From an uncultured Sphingomonas sp. (GTDB lineage Bacteria; Pseudomonadota; Alphaproteobacteria; Sphingomonadales; Sphingomonadaceae): 9,223 nt of DNA. The position numbers and the translations under genes are program-made. Where the stretch lies: contig CAMPIY010000057.1 of the NCBI GenBank assembly GCA_946886645.1, positions 1 to 9,223 of the forward strand, in the 5' to 3' direction. This document shows positions 1-6,893 of this stretch, piece after piece. Within the stretch, counting starts at the first letter, position 1, and every line of letters begins with the position of its first letter. The notes under the pieces are model-generated. The model was not told the DNA's origin. It worked only from the letters and a program-made list of their open reading frames with translations, and ran no database searches.

Positions 1-93
1 ACCGAGCGGACGGCCGCGCTTCGTGCGGAAAAGGACGCGGCGGAGTTGCGCTGGCTGGAAGTCGCCGAATTGGCCGAGCAGATCGCGAGCTAG
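1..93 (+). CDS. C-terminal fragment of a coding region, possibly an ABC-F (Uup/EttA-type) ATPase
   Basis: An open frame runs from the first base through 30 codons to a TAG at 91-93; its start lies outside the window. The visible tail is rich in Ala, Glu, Lys and Arg and looks like an amphipathic helix or coiled coil, including the stretch RWLEVAELAEQIAS. Short charged helices with a Trp-Leu-Glu element of this kind are common at the end of ABC-F ATPases of the Uup group, which act on the ribosome or nucleic acids. That assignment rests on resemblance only, because no catalytic motif is in view. A coiled-coil tail of another enzyme, such as a valyl-tRNA synthetase, would look similar. An inverted repeat begins 14 bases after the stop. 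Confidence 0.5.
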   Translation, partial: TERTAALRAEKDAAELRWLEVAELAEQIAS

Positions 94-107
94 CCGGACG
101 GAAAGTT

Positions 108-150
108 GGCGAAGCAATCCGGTCGGGGGCAATTGCCGGATTGCTTCGCC
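108..150. repeat. 15-bp perfect inverted repeat, terminator-like hairpin
   Basis: The arm at 108-122 (GGCGAAGCAATCCGG) is perfectly complementary to the arm at 136-150, with a 13-base loop. It starts 14 bases after the TAG of the upstream partial gene, so it could end that transcript or protect its 3' end. No T-tract follows; C residues come next, so it is not a classical intrinsic terminator. The core GCGAAGCAATCC resembles, from memory, a palindromic repeat dispersed in many bacterial genomes, so it may be a copy or relic of such an element. No second copy is visible in this window. Confidence 0.6.
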
Positions 151-170
151 CCCCGGATCGGGGTCCGGGG
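151..170. repeat. Short GC-rich inverted repeat next to the 108-150 hairpin
   Basis: CCCCGGA at 151-157 pairs with TCCGGGG at 164-170 around a 6-base loop. It directly abuts the larger inverted repeat, so the transcript could form two consecutive hairpins. Seven base pairs of G+C-rich sequence can arise by chance in DNA of this composition, so a role in termination is only a possibility. Confidence 0.35.
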
Positions 171-319
171 TAACTCGGTATTGGGTCAAGCACTCTTCGC
201 GGCTCGCAAGGCGTCATAACGACCAGGGCGCAATGGCGATCCCTGGACGGTTCCCTGACTCAATGGTTGAAACCTAGGCGCACGGACCCGTGCGGCAATG
301 CCGTTCGTCGAAGCCCCAG

Positions 320-1705
320 CTACGTTTGCAGATGATATTGCTTCATCAGGTCGTAGAGCGTCGGCCGGCTGATGCCCAGCAGTTTGGCCGCACCGGAGAT
401 GTTGTGATCGGTGCGGGTCAGCGCCTGGTGGATGGCCCTGCGGTCGGCGACTTCGCGCGCCGCGCGAAGGTTGATGGGAAGCGGTTCCGCTTCGCCATTC
501 CGGCCACCGGGAAGGTCGAGATCGGAAGCGCCGATCAGTTTGCCATCCGCCATGATGATCGCCCGCTTGATGCGGTTCTCCAGTTCGCGAACGTTGCCCG
601 GCCAAGTGTAGGCATCGATCGCGTCGGTGGCGTCGGGCGCAATGCCGTGGACCTTCGGGTTCATCTCCCGCGCGAAACGGGTGACGAAGTGGCGGGCAAG
701 CAGCAAGGCATCGCCGGGACGATCGGCCAGGCTGGGGATCTTCACCACGATCTCGGCGAGGCGGTAATAGAGGTCGTCGCGGAACCTGCCGTCGGCGATC
801 ATTGCCTCCAGGTCCTGGTGGGTGGCGCAAACGATCCGCGTGTCGACCGCGATTGGTGCCCGGCCGCCGATCCGCTCGATCACCCGCTCCTGCAGGAAGC
901 GCAGAAGCTTGACCTGCAGGGGCAACGGAATGTCGCCGACCTCGTCGAGGAACAGCGTGCCGCCTTGCGCCAGTTCGATCTTGCCGGGGGTCGTCTTCAC
1001 CGCGCCGGTGAACGCCCCACGCTCATAGCCGAACAGCTCCGCTTCCAGCAGATTCTCCGGAATGGCCGCGCAATTGATGGCGACGAACTCGCCCTTCGAT
1101 CGCGCCGACTTCTCATGCACCGCGCGGGCCAGCAGCTCCTTGCCGGTGCCGCTCGCGCCGAGCAGCATCACCGACACGTCGGCGTTGGCGACACGCTCGA
1201 TGGTCCGGGTGACCTTCAGCATCTCGGGGCTCGCGGTCAGCAGCGCGCCAATCGCTTCGGCTCCACCGCCAAGCGCCTCAAGGCGGCGGTTCTCCGCCTC
1301 GATCTCATGGACATGGAAGGCGCGGGACACGATCAGGCCCAACTCGTCGATGTCGACCGGCTTGCGGTAGAAGTCATAGGCGCCGAGCGCGATGGCCTTC
1401 AGCGCGCTTTCCCGCGCGCCGTGGCCGGACGCGACGATCACCTTGGTGTCCGGCTTTAGCTCCAGGATTTCGGTAAGCGTCGCGAAGCCCTCGCTCGTCC
1501 CGTCGGGGTCCGGCGGCAAGCCGAGGTCGAGCGTGACGACCGACGGCTCGTGAAGCCGCATCAGCTCGATGGCCTGGGCGCGATCGGTGGCGCTGACGAC
1601 GCGATAGCCCTCATAGGCCCATTTCAGCTGGCGCTGCAGCCCTTCGTCGTCCTCGACGATCAGCAGGACGGGCAGTTCGGCAACGGGATGATTATGCTCT
1701 GTCAT
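320..1705 (-). CDS. prsR: PrsR: sigma-54-dependent response regulator of the PEP-CTERM/exosortase type
   Basis: This 461-residue protein has the NtrC-family layout. A receiver domain spans about 12-130, with acidic residues D19/D20, phospho-acceptor D60 in TLDLGLPP, and K115 in YRKPVD. The AAA+ domain spans about 155-385. It has Walker A GASGTGKE at 183-190, the sigma-54 contact loop GAFTGA at 230-235, Walker B with LDE around 252-255, and WPGNVREL at 368-375. A Fis-type helix-turn-helix lies at about 437-457 ([19 protein letters not shown]). The intact GAFTGA loop predicts activation of RpoN-dependent promoters after phosphorylation. Overall similarity and pairing with a PrsK-type kinase point to PrsR, the regulator found with XrtA/PEP-CTERM loci. 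Its ATG overlaps the prsK stop by 4 bases (1702-1705), implying translational coupling. A generic NtrC-like regulator is the alternative if the PrsK call is wrong. Confidence 0.9.
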   Translation of the reverse strand: MTEHNHPVAELPVLLIVEDDEGLQRQLKWAYEGYRVVSATDRAQAIELMRLHEPSVVTLDLGLPPDPDGTSEGFATLTEILELKPDTKVIVASGHGARESALKAIALGAYDFYRKPVDIDELGLIVSRAFHVHEIEAENRRLEALGGGAEAIGALLTASPEMLKVTRTIERVANADVSVMLLGASGTGKELLARAVHEKSARSKGEFVAINCAAIPENLLEAELFGYERGAFTGAVKTTPGKIELAQGGTLFLDEVGDIPLPLQVKLLRFLQERVIERIGGRAPIAVDTRIVCATHQDLEAMIADGRFRDDLYYRLAEIVVKIPSLADRPGDALLLARHFVTRFAREMNPKVHGIAPDATDAIDAYTWPGNVRELENRIKRAIIMADGKLIGASDLDLPGGRNGEAEPLPINLRAAREVADRRAIHQALTRTDHNISGAAKLLGISRPTLYDLMKQYHLQT

Positions 1706-3789
1706 GCGATTTTCCGCTGGGGCTCGGCCGCGGCCTTCGCGGCGGGAAGGGTGATGGTGAAGCTGCTGCCCTCGCCGGGCTTGCTTTCGACCGCGAGGCG
1801 CCCGCCCATGGCCGAGACGATGCTCTTGGCCTCGAACGCGCCGACGCCGAATCCGCCTTTCTTGGTCGATGCGAACGGCTGGAACAGGCGGGTCCGGACG
1901 AAATCGGTTTCCATGCCCTCGCCATTGTCGGCGATCGTGACGCTCGCCTGCCTGTCATTGCCATCCATCCGGACAGTGACCGGATGCGCCGGGCTGCTGG
2001 CGTCCACTGCGTTCTGGACGAGGTGGCCGATCGCCTGCTCAAGCAGCAACGGGTCGGCCATGACCCAGATATGGCCGTCGCCCAGCAGCTTGACCTCATG
2101 ATCGCCGCGCTTCGCGGCAATGGCCGTGGCGACGATCGGGCGGAGCAGCGTCGGCTCCGGCTTGGCGGGCCGCTGGTCGGCGGTGGGCGCAAGGCGGGCC
2201 AGGAGCTCGTTCATCTTGCCGACCGAGCCCTTCAGCGTCGCCACCATGTCGGTCCGGAAATCGGCATTGTCGGCATGCCGTTCCGCGTTGCGGGCCAGCA
2301 GCGACAGCTGGCTGACGAGGTTTTTCACGTCGTGCAGGATGAAGGCGAAGCGGCGGTTGAAGTCCTCGAACCGCTGGGCGTTCATCAGCGCCTGCTGGCC
2401 ATGCGCTTCGGCCAGTGACGATGCAGCCTGCCGTCCCGCGGTACGCAGCAGGTCGAAATCCTCCCAATCGAGCGGCCGGCGATAATCGGGCGCGGCGAGC
2501 AGGACGAGGCCGACCAGCCGGTCGTCGTGGATCAGCGGAACGCCCGTCCAGGCTTGCTTCTCGCCCAGCAAGGGCTCGGGGATATCCAGCTCCATGTCGC
2601 GAGCGTCGGCCCATCCGCCGCTATGGGCATCGAAATCGATGATCCGGCCCTCGGCGCCGACCGACAGCCAGAATGCCAGCGCCTCCGCCCCGGGGATGGC
2701 CGCACCGGGGTTTGCGTTTCCCGACCAGTTCCAGCTGGCGGCGGGCTCGATCGATCCATTGTCGTCCGTGATCAGCAGCAGCCCGCCGGGCGCATCGAGA
2801 ATGTCGGCAAAAGCCTTGATAACGCGCTGGCCGAGCGGCGGTGCGTCGGCGCCGGTCGCCCCGATCGTCTCGGTAAAGCGCAGCCATTCGGTCCGATAGT
2901 CGTAGCGATGCTCGAACAGATGCTTGGCGATCTTGACCTTGGCCCAGCCGCGCGCCCGGCTGGACGGCAGCAGGACCATCGCGCCGACGGTCATCGCCGC
3001 GAGGAGGCCGATAAGCAGTGCGCGGGTCCAGTCGAAGCCCGACCCGCGCAAAGCGGTCACCAGCACCGCCATCACCGCGAAATAGGCGCAGATCGCCAGT
3101 AGTGAGAGGCTCTGGAACGTCGCCGCGCGCGACAGGCGGATTCGCCAGCCCGCGCCCTGTGTCCCGCCAACGGCGAACAGCGCGGCGGCGATTGCCATCG
3201 GCAACCCGCGCCAGTCGAACAGACCCCTTGCGGAAGTCGGGTCGAAATAGGCGATGGTGTAGAAATTGAGGTCGTACGCCCACATCAGCGCCAGCGCCAA
3301 CATGGCGAGGCGAATGCCGCTGCGGCTCGACGGAGCCGCCTGGCCGTAGAGGTTATGGACCAAGACCAGCGCGCCGGCAGCCGCGGTCAGGCGAAGGATG
3401 ATCGCGGTGACGACCAGCGCGTGGCCGCTGCTGATGGCGCTGGTGTCGATGACGAGCGGGAGGGCGTCGACGACCAGTTGCAGGCCGATGACACCGGCGA
3501 CCGCGGCATAGACTGGCCGGACACCTCGCTGTTCCTCGCTGCCGTCGATGCCCGCCAGCCGGTAGAGCACGCCGACCCACACCAAGTTTCGCGCCGTCTC
3601 GGCGTAAGCGGCGAGCATCGTAATGGGCGCAAGCGCGGTGATCCACGCCCAGCAGCCGGTCAGCGCAAAGGCGGCCAACAGCATGCGCTGCTCACTCTCG
3701 CCAAGACCGCGCCGCAATTCCCACAGTGTGAGAGATGCGAACAGCGCGGCGGCGAGCGCGTGCGTCCAGAACAGGATCAGCGCCTGCAT
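1702..3789 (-). CDS. prsK: PrsK: membrane-bound sensor histidine kinase of the XrtA/PEP-CTERM system
   Basis: This 695-residue protein begins with roughly 275 residues that alternate hydrophobic segments and short loops, about eight membrane spans (near 4-22, 36-58, 95-113, 122-145, 159-182, 195-210, 227-247 and 256-275). A GAF-like region follows at about 315-460. The phospho-acceptor H486 sits in an unusual H-box, FILHDVKNLVSQLSLL. The ATPase core has the N-box with N593 (HLVQNAVDAS), the G1 box DNGEGM at 621-626, and a G2 region GGFGVGAFEAKSI at 645-657. This architecture and the HDVKN box are typical of PrsK, whose partner is PrsR. The kinase should autophosphorylate at H486 and pass phosphate to D60 of PrsR, encoded immediately downstream with an ATGA overlap. 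The ATG at 3789 opens directly into the first membrane span; its Shine-Dalgarno sequence is weak. The signal sensed is not apparent. Confidence 0.88.
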   Translation of the reverse strand: MQALILFWTHALAAALFASLTLWELRRGLGESEQRMLLAAFALTGCWAWITALAPITMLAAYAETARNLVWVGVLYRLAGIDGSEEQRGVRPVYAAVAGVIGLQLVVDALPLVIDTSAISSGHALVVTAIILRLTAAAGALVLVHNLYGQAAPSSRSGIRLAMLALALMWAYDLNFYTIAYFDPTSARGLFDWRGLPMAIAAALFAVGGTQGAGWRIRLSRAATFQSLSLLAICAYFAVMAVLVTALRGSGFDWTRALLIGLLAAMTVGAMVLLPSSRARGWAKVKIAKHLFEHRYDYRTEWLRFTETIGATGADAPPLGQRVIKAFADILDAPGGLLLITDDNGSIEPAASWNWSGNANPGAAIPGAEALAFWLSVGAEGRIIDFDAHSGGWADARDMELDIPEPLLGEKQAWTGVPLIHDDRLVGLVLLAAPDYRRPLDWEDFDLLRTAGRQAASSLAEAHGQQALMNAQRFEDFNRRFAFILHDVKNLVSQLSLLARNAERHADNADFRTDMVATLKGSVGKMNELLARLAPTADQRPAKPEPTLLRPIVATAIAAKRGDHEVKLLGDGHIWVMADPLLLEQAIGHLVQNAVDASSPAHPVTVRMDGNDRQASVTIADNGEGMETDFVRTRLFQPFASTKKGGFGVGAFEAKSIVSAMGGRLAVESKPGEGSSFTITLPAAKAAAEPQRKIA

Positions 3790-3878
3790 GAGCGCCCCGC
3801 TGTAAGATTCGCCGACATGGGCCGGGGTGTCGCAAAATTTTACAAATATATGGTGAACGCTGGCGCTACGCGGCCGTT
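3790..3878. promoter_or_regulatory. Divergent intergenic region between prsK and the GDP-mannose gene
   Basis: These 89 bases separate two divergent operons and must carry at least their leaders. A distinctly A+T-rich block at 3831-3852 stands out from the surrounding G+C-rich DNA and contains the palindrome AAAATTTT (3834-3841). On the minus strand, TAAAAT (3842 down to 3837) is a 5/6 match to a sigma-70 -10 box about 45 bases before the prsK ATG, but no good -35 box sits at standard spacing. On the plus strand only poor matches are visible. I found no sigma-54 -24/-12 site here. Promoter function is inferred mainly from gene arrangement. Confidence 0.35.
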
Positions 3879-4946
3879 ATGAGCATGGTGGAAACCATGA
3901 GCGACGAGACGAGGGGGCGGCCGATCCGGCCGGTAATTTTGGCGGGCGGCGCGGGGACCCGGTTGTGGCCGCTGTCGACCGCCGAGCGGCCCAAGCACCT
4001 GCTTCCCTTGCTGGGTGAGGAGACGCTGTTCCACCAGACCTTGGCCCGCTTCGGCGAAGGCTTCGAAGCGCCGATCATCGTCGCCAACCGGGCGCAGGAG
4101 GCCGACCTTCGCGCCGTCGCGCCGGAGGGAGCGCGCATCGTCCTGGAACCGATGAAGAGGGACAGCGCCGCTGCCATCGCCCTTGCCGCCGAGTTGGCCG
4201 ACGGGGACGAGCTGTTGCTGGTTTGCCCGAGCGACCATTTCATCGGCGACACACCCGCATTTCATCGTGCCATCGAACTCGCCGCCGCGGCCGCCGCCGA
4301 CGGGAGCATCGTGACGTTCGGCATCGAACCGGACCATCCCGCGACCGGCTTCGGCTATATCGCAGCTGGTGGAAACGAAGAGGTGCGGAAGGTCGACCGC
4401 TTCGTCGAAAAGCCGCCGCTGGAAAAGGCGGAGTCCATGCTCGCGGAGGGCGGTCATTATTGGAACGCCGGTATCTTCCTCGCGGGAACACGAACCTGGC
4501 GGAGCGAACTGGAACGCCACGCGCCCGCAATCCGTGCCGCCGCGCAGGGCGCGCTCGCCAATGCCGAAGTCGATGGGTCGGTAATCTATGTCGACGCGGA
4601 AACCTTTGCCGCGTCGCCCGCCAAGTCGATCGACTATGCGGTGATGGAGCATAGCGACCGGGTCGCGGTCGTGCCGGTGTCGATGGGCTGGTCGGACATC
4701 GGCAGCTGGGAGGCTTTGGTCGATTCATCGATCAAGGACGATCAGGGCAATGCGCTCGGCCGCAACGTGCTTGCGCTTGATTGCCGCGACACGCTGGTGC
4801 GGACGAGCGGCCCGCGCGTCGCTGCTATCGGCGTGGAAGGGCTGGTCATCGTCGCGACCCCCGATGCCGTGCTGGTCATGCGGCCGGAGGAGGCGCAGCG
4901 GGTTCGCGATGCGGCCGAATGGTTCGATCGGGAGAAGGCGAAATGA
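3879..4946 (+). CDS. manC: Mannose-1-phosphate guanylyltransferase (GDP-mannose synthesis), single-domain form
   Basis: The enzyme converts mannose-1-phosphate and GTP to GDP-mannose and pyrophosphate in the cytoplasm, feeding exopolysaccharide and glycan synthesis. Visible motifs are the nucleotidyltransferase signature GGAGTRLWPLS at 23-33, PKH at 38-40, PSDH at 117-120, FVEKP at 175-179, WNAGIF at 195-200, SIDYAVME at 250-257 and WSDIGSW at 271-277. At 355 residues it has the catalytic domain and a short C-terminal part. It lacks the cupin-type mannose-6-phosphate isomerase domain of the roughly 470-residue bifunctional enzymes. Three in-frame ATGs lie close together (3879, 3885, 3897). 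The third has the best, though weak, upstream purine run (GGTGGA), and conservation starts at about residue 15, so the true start may be 3897. The stop overlaps the next start as ATGA. It is divergent from prsK. Confidence 0.9.
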   Translation: MSMVETMSDETRGRPIRPVILAGGAGTRLWPLSTAERPKHLLPLLGEETLFHQTLARFGEGFEAPIIVANRAQEADLRAVAPEGARIVLEPMKRDSAAAIALAAELADGDELLLVCPSDHFIGDTPAFHRAIELAAAAAADGSIVTFGIEPDHPATGFGYIAAGGNEEVRKVDRFVEKPPLEKAESMLAEGGHYWNAGIFLAGTRTWRSELERHAPAIRAAAQGALANAEVDGSVIYVDAETFAASPAKSIDYAVMEHSDRVAVVPVSMGWSDIGSWEALVDSSIKDDQGNALGRNVLALDCRDTLVRTSGPRVAAIGVEGLVIVATPDAVLVMRPEEAQRVRDAAEWFDREKAK

Positions 4947-5878
4947 AGCGGCCAATCGGCTCCAGCGACCTTGAAGTCGCACCGATCGCGCTTGGCGGCA
5001 ACGTGTTCGACTGGACCGCCGACGAGGCCGCCAGCTTCGCGGTGCTCGACAAATTCGTCGATGCCGGTGGAACGATGATCGATACCGCCGACGTCTATTC
5101 GGCCTGGGTTCCGGGCCACCAGGGCGGCGAGAGCGAGGCGCTGATCGGCCGCTGGCTGAAGCGCGATCCGGCGAAGCGCAACAAGGTGGTCATCGCCACC
5201 AAGGTCGGTTTCATGGCGGGGCTGAAGCCGGAGACGATCGAACCGACCTGCAATGCCTCGCTAGAGCGGCTCGGGATCGACAGGATCGACCTCTATTATC
5301 AACACAAGGACGACGAGAGCGTGCCGCTGGCCGACAGCCTCGGGGCGTTCGATGCGCTCCGCCGGGCCGGCAAGATCGATGCCATCGGCCTGTCGAACTT
5401 CGCCGCGCATCGGGTCGAGGAAGCGCTAACCGTCAGCATCGAGCAAGGATTCGACCAGCCCGCTGCGCTCCAGAATTGGTACAATCTGGTCGAACGCGAA
5501 AAATTCGAGGGCGAGTTGCAGCTGGTCGCCCTGAATCGCGGCCTTTCAGTTTTCGCCTATTACAGCCTGGCGAATGGCTTCCTGACCGGCAAATATCGGT
5601 CGAAGGACGACCTGACGAAGAGCCCGCGCGGTCTCCGCAACATCGAATATCTTGAGAGCGAGCGCGGCCGGAAAGTCCTGGCCGCGCTGGAAGAGGTGTC
5701 GGCTGAAACCGGTGCTGCCATGGCGACCGTCGCACTCGCCTGGCTCAAGGTTCAGCCTGGCATCACCGCACCCATCGCCAGCGCGACCAGCGCGAAGCAG
5801 GGCGAGGAACTGGTCGCCGCACTGACGCTGGACCTTACGCCCGGCCAGATCGAACGGCTCAGCGAGGCTAGCGCCTGA
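4943..5878 (+). CDS. Aldo/keto reductase
   Basis: This 311-residue NAD(P)H-dependent oxidoreductase has the TIM-barrel fold of the aldo/keto reductase superfamily. The full catalytic tetrad is recognisable: D47 (MIDTAD), Y52, K87 (IATKVGF) and H121 (LYYQHKDD). Other family signatures are IGLSNF at 148-153, QNWYNL at 177-182, and the cofactor-binding region around ITAPIASATSAKQ (274-286). The ATG at 4943 was preferred to an in-frame ATG at 4781, which lies inside the guanylyltransferase gene. The 4943 start has a strong Shine-Dalgarno run (GGAGAAGG), and family homology begins there (MKRPIGSSDLEVAPIALGG). Its start overlaps the upstream stop by 4 bases, so the two genes are probably co-translated. 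The substrate cannot be deduced; such enzymes reduce a wide range of aldehydes and ketones. A sugar-related role is suggested only by the neighbour. Confidence 0.9.
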   Translation: MKRPIGSSDLEVAPIALGGNVFDWTADEAASFAVLDKFVDAGGTMIDTADVYSAWVPGHQGGESEALIGRWLKRDPAKRNKVVIATKVGFMAGLKPETIEPTCNASLERLGIDRIDLYYQHKDDESVPLADSLGAFDALRRAGKIDAIGLSNFAAHRVEEALTVSIEQGFDQPAALQNWYNLVEREKFEGELQLVALNRGLSVFAYYSLANGFLTGKYRSKDDLTKSPRGLRNIEYLESERGRKVLAALEEVSAETGAAMATVALAWLKVQPGITAPIASATSAKQGEELVAALTLDLTPGQIERLSEASA

Positions 5879-6454
5879 TCAGCGCCGCGTGTCGACGGCG
5901 TTCCAATTGTCCTCCCATGTCACGCCGCCATCGACCGAATAAGCCTGGTCGAACCGCGCTTCGTTCGCGGAGGGCCGCGTGATGACGAAGCGCACCATGA
6001 TTGCGCGACCGTCGAGCATGTCGTGACCGTAGAAAAGCCCCCGGCCGTTTGCGTCGAACGACCCGTAAACCGGCGCGGTCAGCATTCCGTCCCGATAACT
6101 TGCGAAGTTGAGGCTCCATTGATGGGATTGCCGATTGTAGAGGCGAAGCGAAACGCCCTCGATCTTGTTCTTCGGCCCCGCGACAGACAATTCGACCAGG
6201 TTGGCGCGGCCGTCCGATACCGGCTTGATCACGCTGGTGCCCTGAAACTCGACCCAGGTCGGCGCTTCGCCTGACAAGGGATTGGTCCGCACCCGCACCT
6301 TGGTCGTCCAGGTGCCCAGCTCCCAGTCGAAGTCCTTCTGGCCGTCGCGAACAATGGATTGGACGCCGGTGGGTTGGGCGGGCGCTGCCGTCACCACCAA
6401 CGCCGATGAAAATCCGACCGTCATTGCTACCAAAGGTCTCAAAAGACTCTTCAT
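5879..6454 (-). CDS. Exported DUF1579-like protein
   Basis: This is a 191-residue protein of unknown function. The ATG at 6454 was chosen over an in-frame ATG at 6487 because it has a strong GGAGGGAG ribosome site 7 bases upstream and opens directly into a signal peptide. The peptide has a positive start (MKSLLR), a hydrophobic core and a likely signal peptidase I site after APA at 24-26, so the product is probably periplasmic. The mature part resembles DUF1579-type proteins: DFDWELGTW near the start, a central SLRLYNRQSHQWSLNF, a repeated Y/F-G-x-F beta pattern (PVYGSF, GLFYGHD), and QAYSVDGGVTWEDNW near the end. A beta-barrel or lipocalin-like fold is plausible, but no catalytic residues are evident. 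Its stop directly abuts the stop of the convergent aldo/keto reductase. Confidence 0.75.
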   Translation of the reverse strand: MKSLLRPLVAMTVGFSSALVVTAAPAQPTGVQSIVRDGQKDFDWELGTWTTKVRVRTNPLSGEAPTWVEFQGTSVIKPVSDGRANLVELSVAGPKNKIEGVSLRLYNRQSHQWSLNFASYRDGMLTAPVYGSFDANGRGLFYGHDMLDGRAIMVRFVITRPSANEARFDQAYSVDGGVTWEDNWNAVDTRR

Positions 6455-6625
6455 CGAAGAACTCCCTCCACGGCACCAGCAAACCAATAATCGGCCGGAT
6501 GACCAGCGCTCTTATGGAGGATTGATCCGCCGATGCGCCAGAGCGCTCCATAGGCAAGACCGCCCGACATGCTCCGAATCGGCTCCGGGAGTTATGATCG
6601 GGACTTTCTTGGGAGCGAGGGAACG
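6455..6625. promoter_or_regulatory. Divergent intergenic region with an inverted repeat
   Basis: These 171 bases lie between two divergently transcribed starts and should hold promoters for both. The hexamer TATGAT at about 6595-6600 is a 5/6 match to a -10 box for the rightward gene, about 25 bases before its start, but no clear -35 box sits 16-18 bases upstream. A spaced inverted repeat, TATGGAG (6513-6519) and CTCCATA (6546-6552), is flanked by two copies of the palindrome AGCGCT (6505-6510 and 6542-6547). It could be an operator, but this is inference. The ribosome site of the leftward gene (GGAGGGAG on the minus strand) lies at about 6462-6469. Confidence 0.35.
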
Positions 6626-6892
6626 ATGGCCTGGATGATCGGACGTGCGGCGGCGATGGCGAACCCGGAGGCTGCCCGGCAAAAGGCGCTGGAAAAGCTT
6701 CAGGCGCTCGCCGAGCTCGACGATGCGGAGAGCCTGGTCGTGCCGATCCTGATCGATGCGATCCTGCTGGTCGAATCCTATCGCGGTGCCCGCCACCCGA
6801 TGCCCTTCGTCGACGAGCTCAGCGGAAGCGTCGACGCGCTGCTTCGCGAAATGACGATCGTCGAGAAATCGAGGCTTTGGGCGGCGGAGTAG
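6626..6892 (+). CDS. Small protein of unknown function, 88 residues
   Basis: I do not recognise a family. The ATG at 6626 was chosen because GAGG lies 5 bases upstream of it. A longer in-frame start at 6569 would add 19 residues across what looks like leader DNA and has no visible ribosome site. The protein is predicted to be mostly helical. A short hydrophobic/Ala start (MAWMIGRAAAMANP) is followed by a charged helix (AARQKALEKLQALAELDD), a hydrophobic helix (SLVVPILIDAILLVES), a loop with RHPMPFVDE, and a final amphipathic helix. The middle hydrophobic run is too short and interrupted by acids to be a confident membrane span, so a soluble helical bundle is likely. It is divergent from the DUF1579-like gene, and its stop is one base from the stop of the convergent lipoprotein gene. 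Confidence 0.65.
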   Translation: MAWMIGRAAAMANPEAARQKALEKLQALAELDDAESLVVPILIDAILLVESYRGARHPMPFVDELSGSVDALLREMTIVEKSRLWAAE

Positions 6893-6893
6893 G

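Noticed and set aside
280..303. Small hairpins just downstream of prsR (GCACG/CGTGC and CGGC/GCCG)
   Set aside because: Stems are only 4-5 base pairs with no T-tract in the prsR direction, so they do not support a terminator call.
186..830. Minus-strand open frame overlapping the 3' part of prsR in another frame
   Set aside because: The Arg/Pro/His-rich translation is a frame shadow of prsR and crosses its stop without any gene-like start.
290..1459. Long plus-strand open frame (389 codons) opposite prsR
   Set aside because: It is antisense to a full sigma-54 regulator with every family motif intact; its translation shows no recognisable domain and long open antisense frames are expected at this G+C content.
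4256..4272. Possible sigma-54 site (TGGCAC followed by an ATGC) on the minus strand
   Set aside because: The GG-to-GC spacing is off by one base, the -12 element does not match TTGC, and it lies antisense inside the guanylyltransferase gene.
4781..4942. N-terminal extension of the aldo/keto reductase from an ATG at 4781
   Set aside because: It would overlap the guanylyltransferase by over 160 bases and gives an Arg/Gly-rich, non-homologous segment, whereas 4943 has a strong ribosome site and the family N-terminus.
5868..6557. Alternative minus-strand frame over the DUF1579-like gene
   Set aside because: Its translation is Arg-rich and featureless; the other frame has a signal peptide, a strong ribosome site and family motifs.
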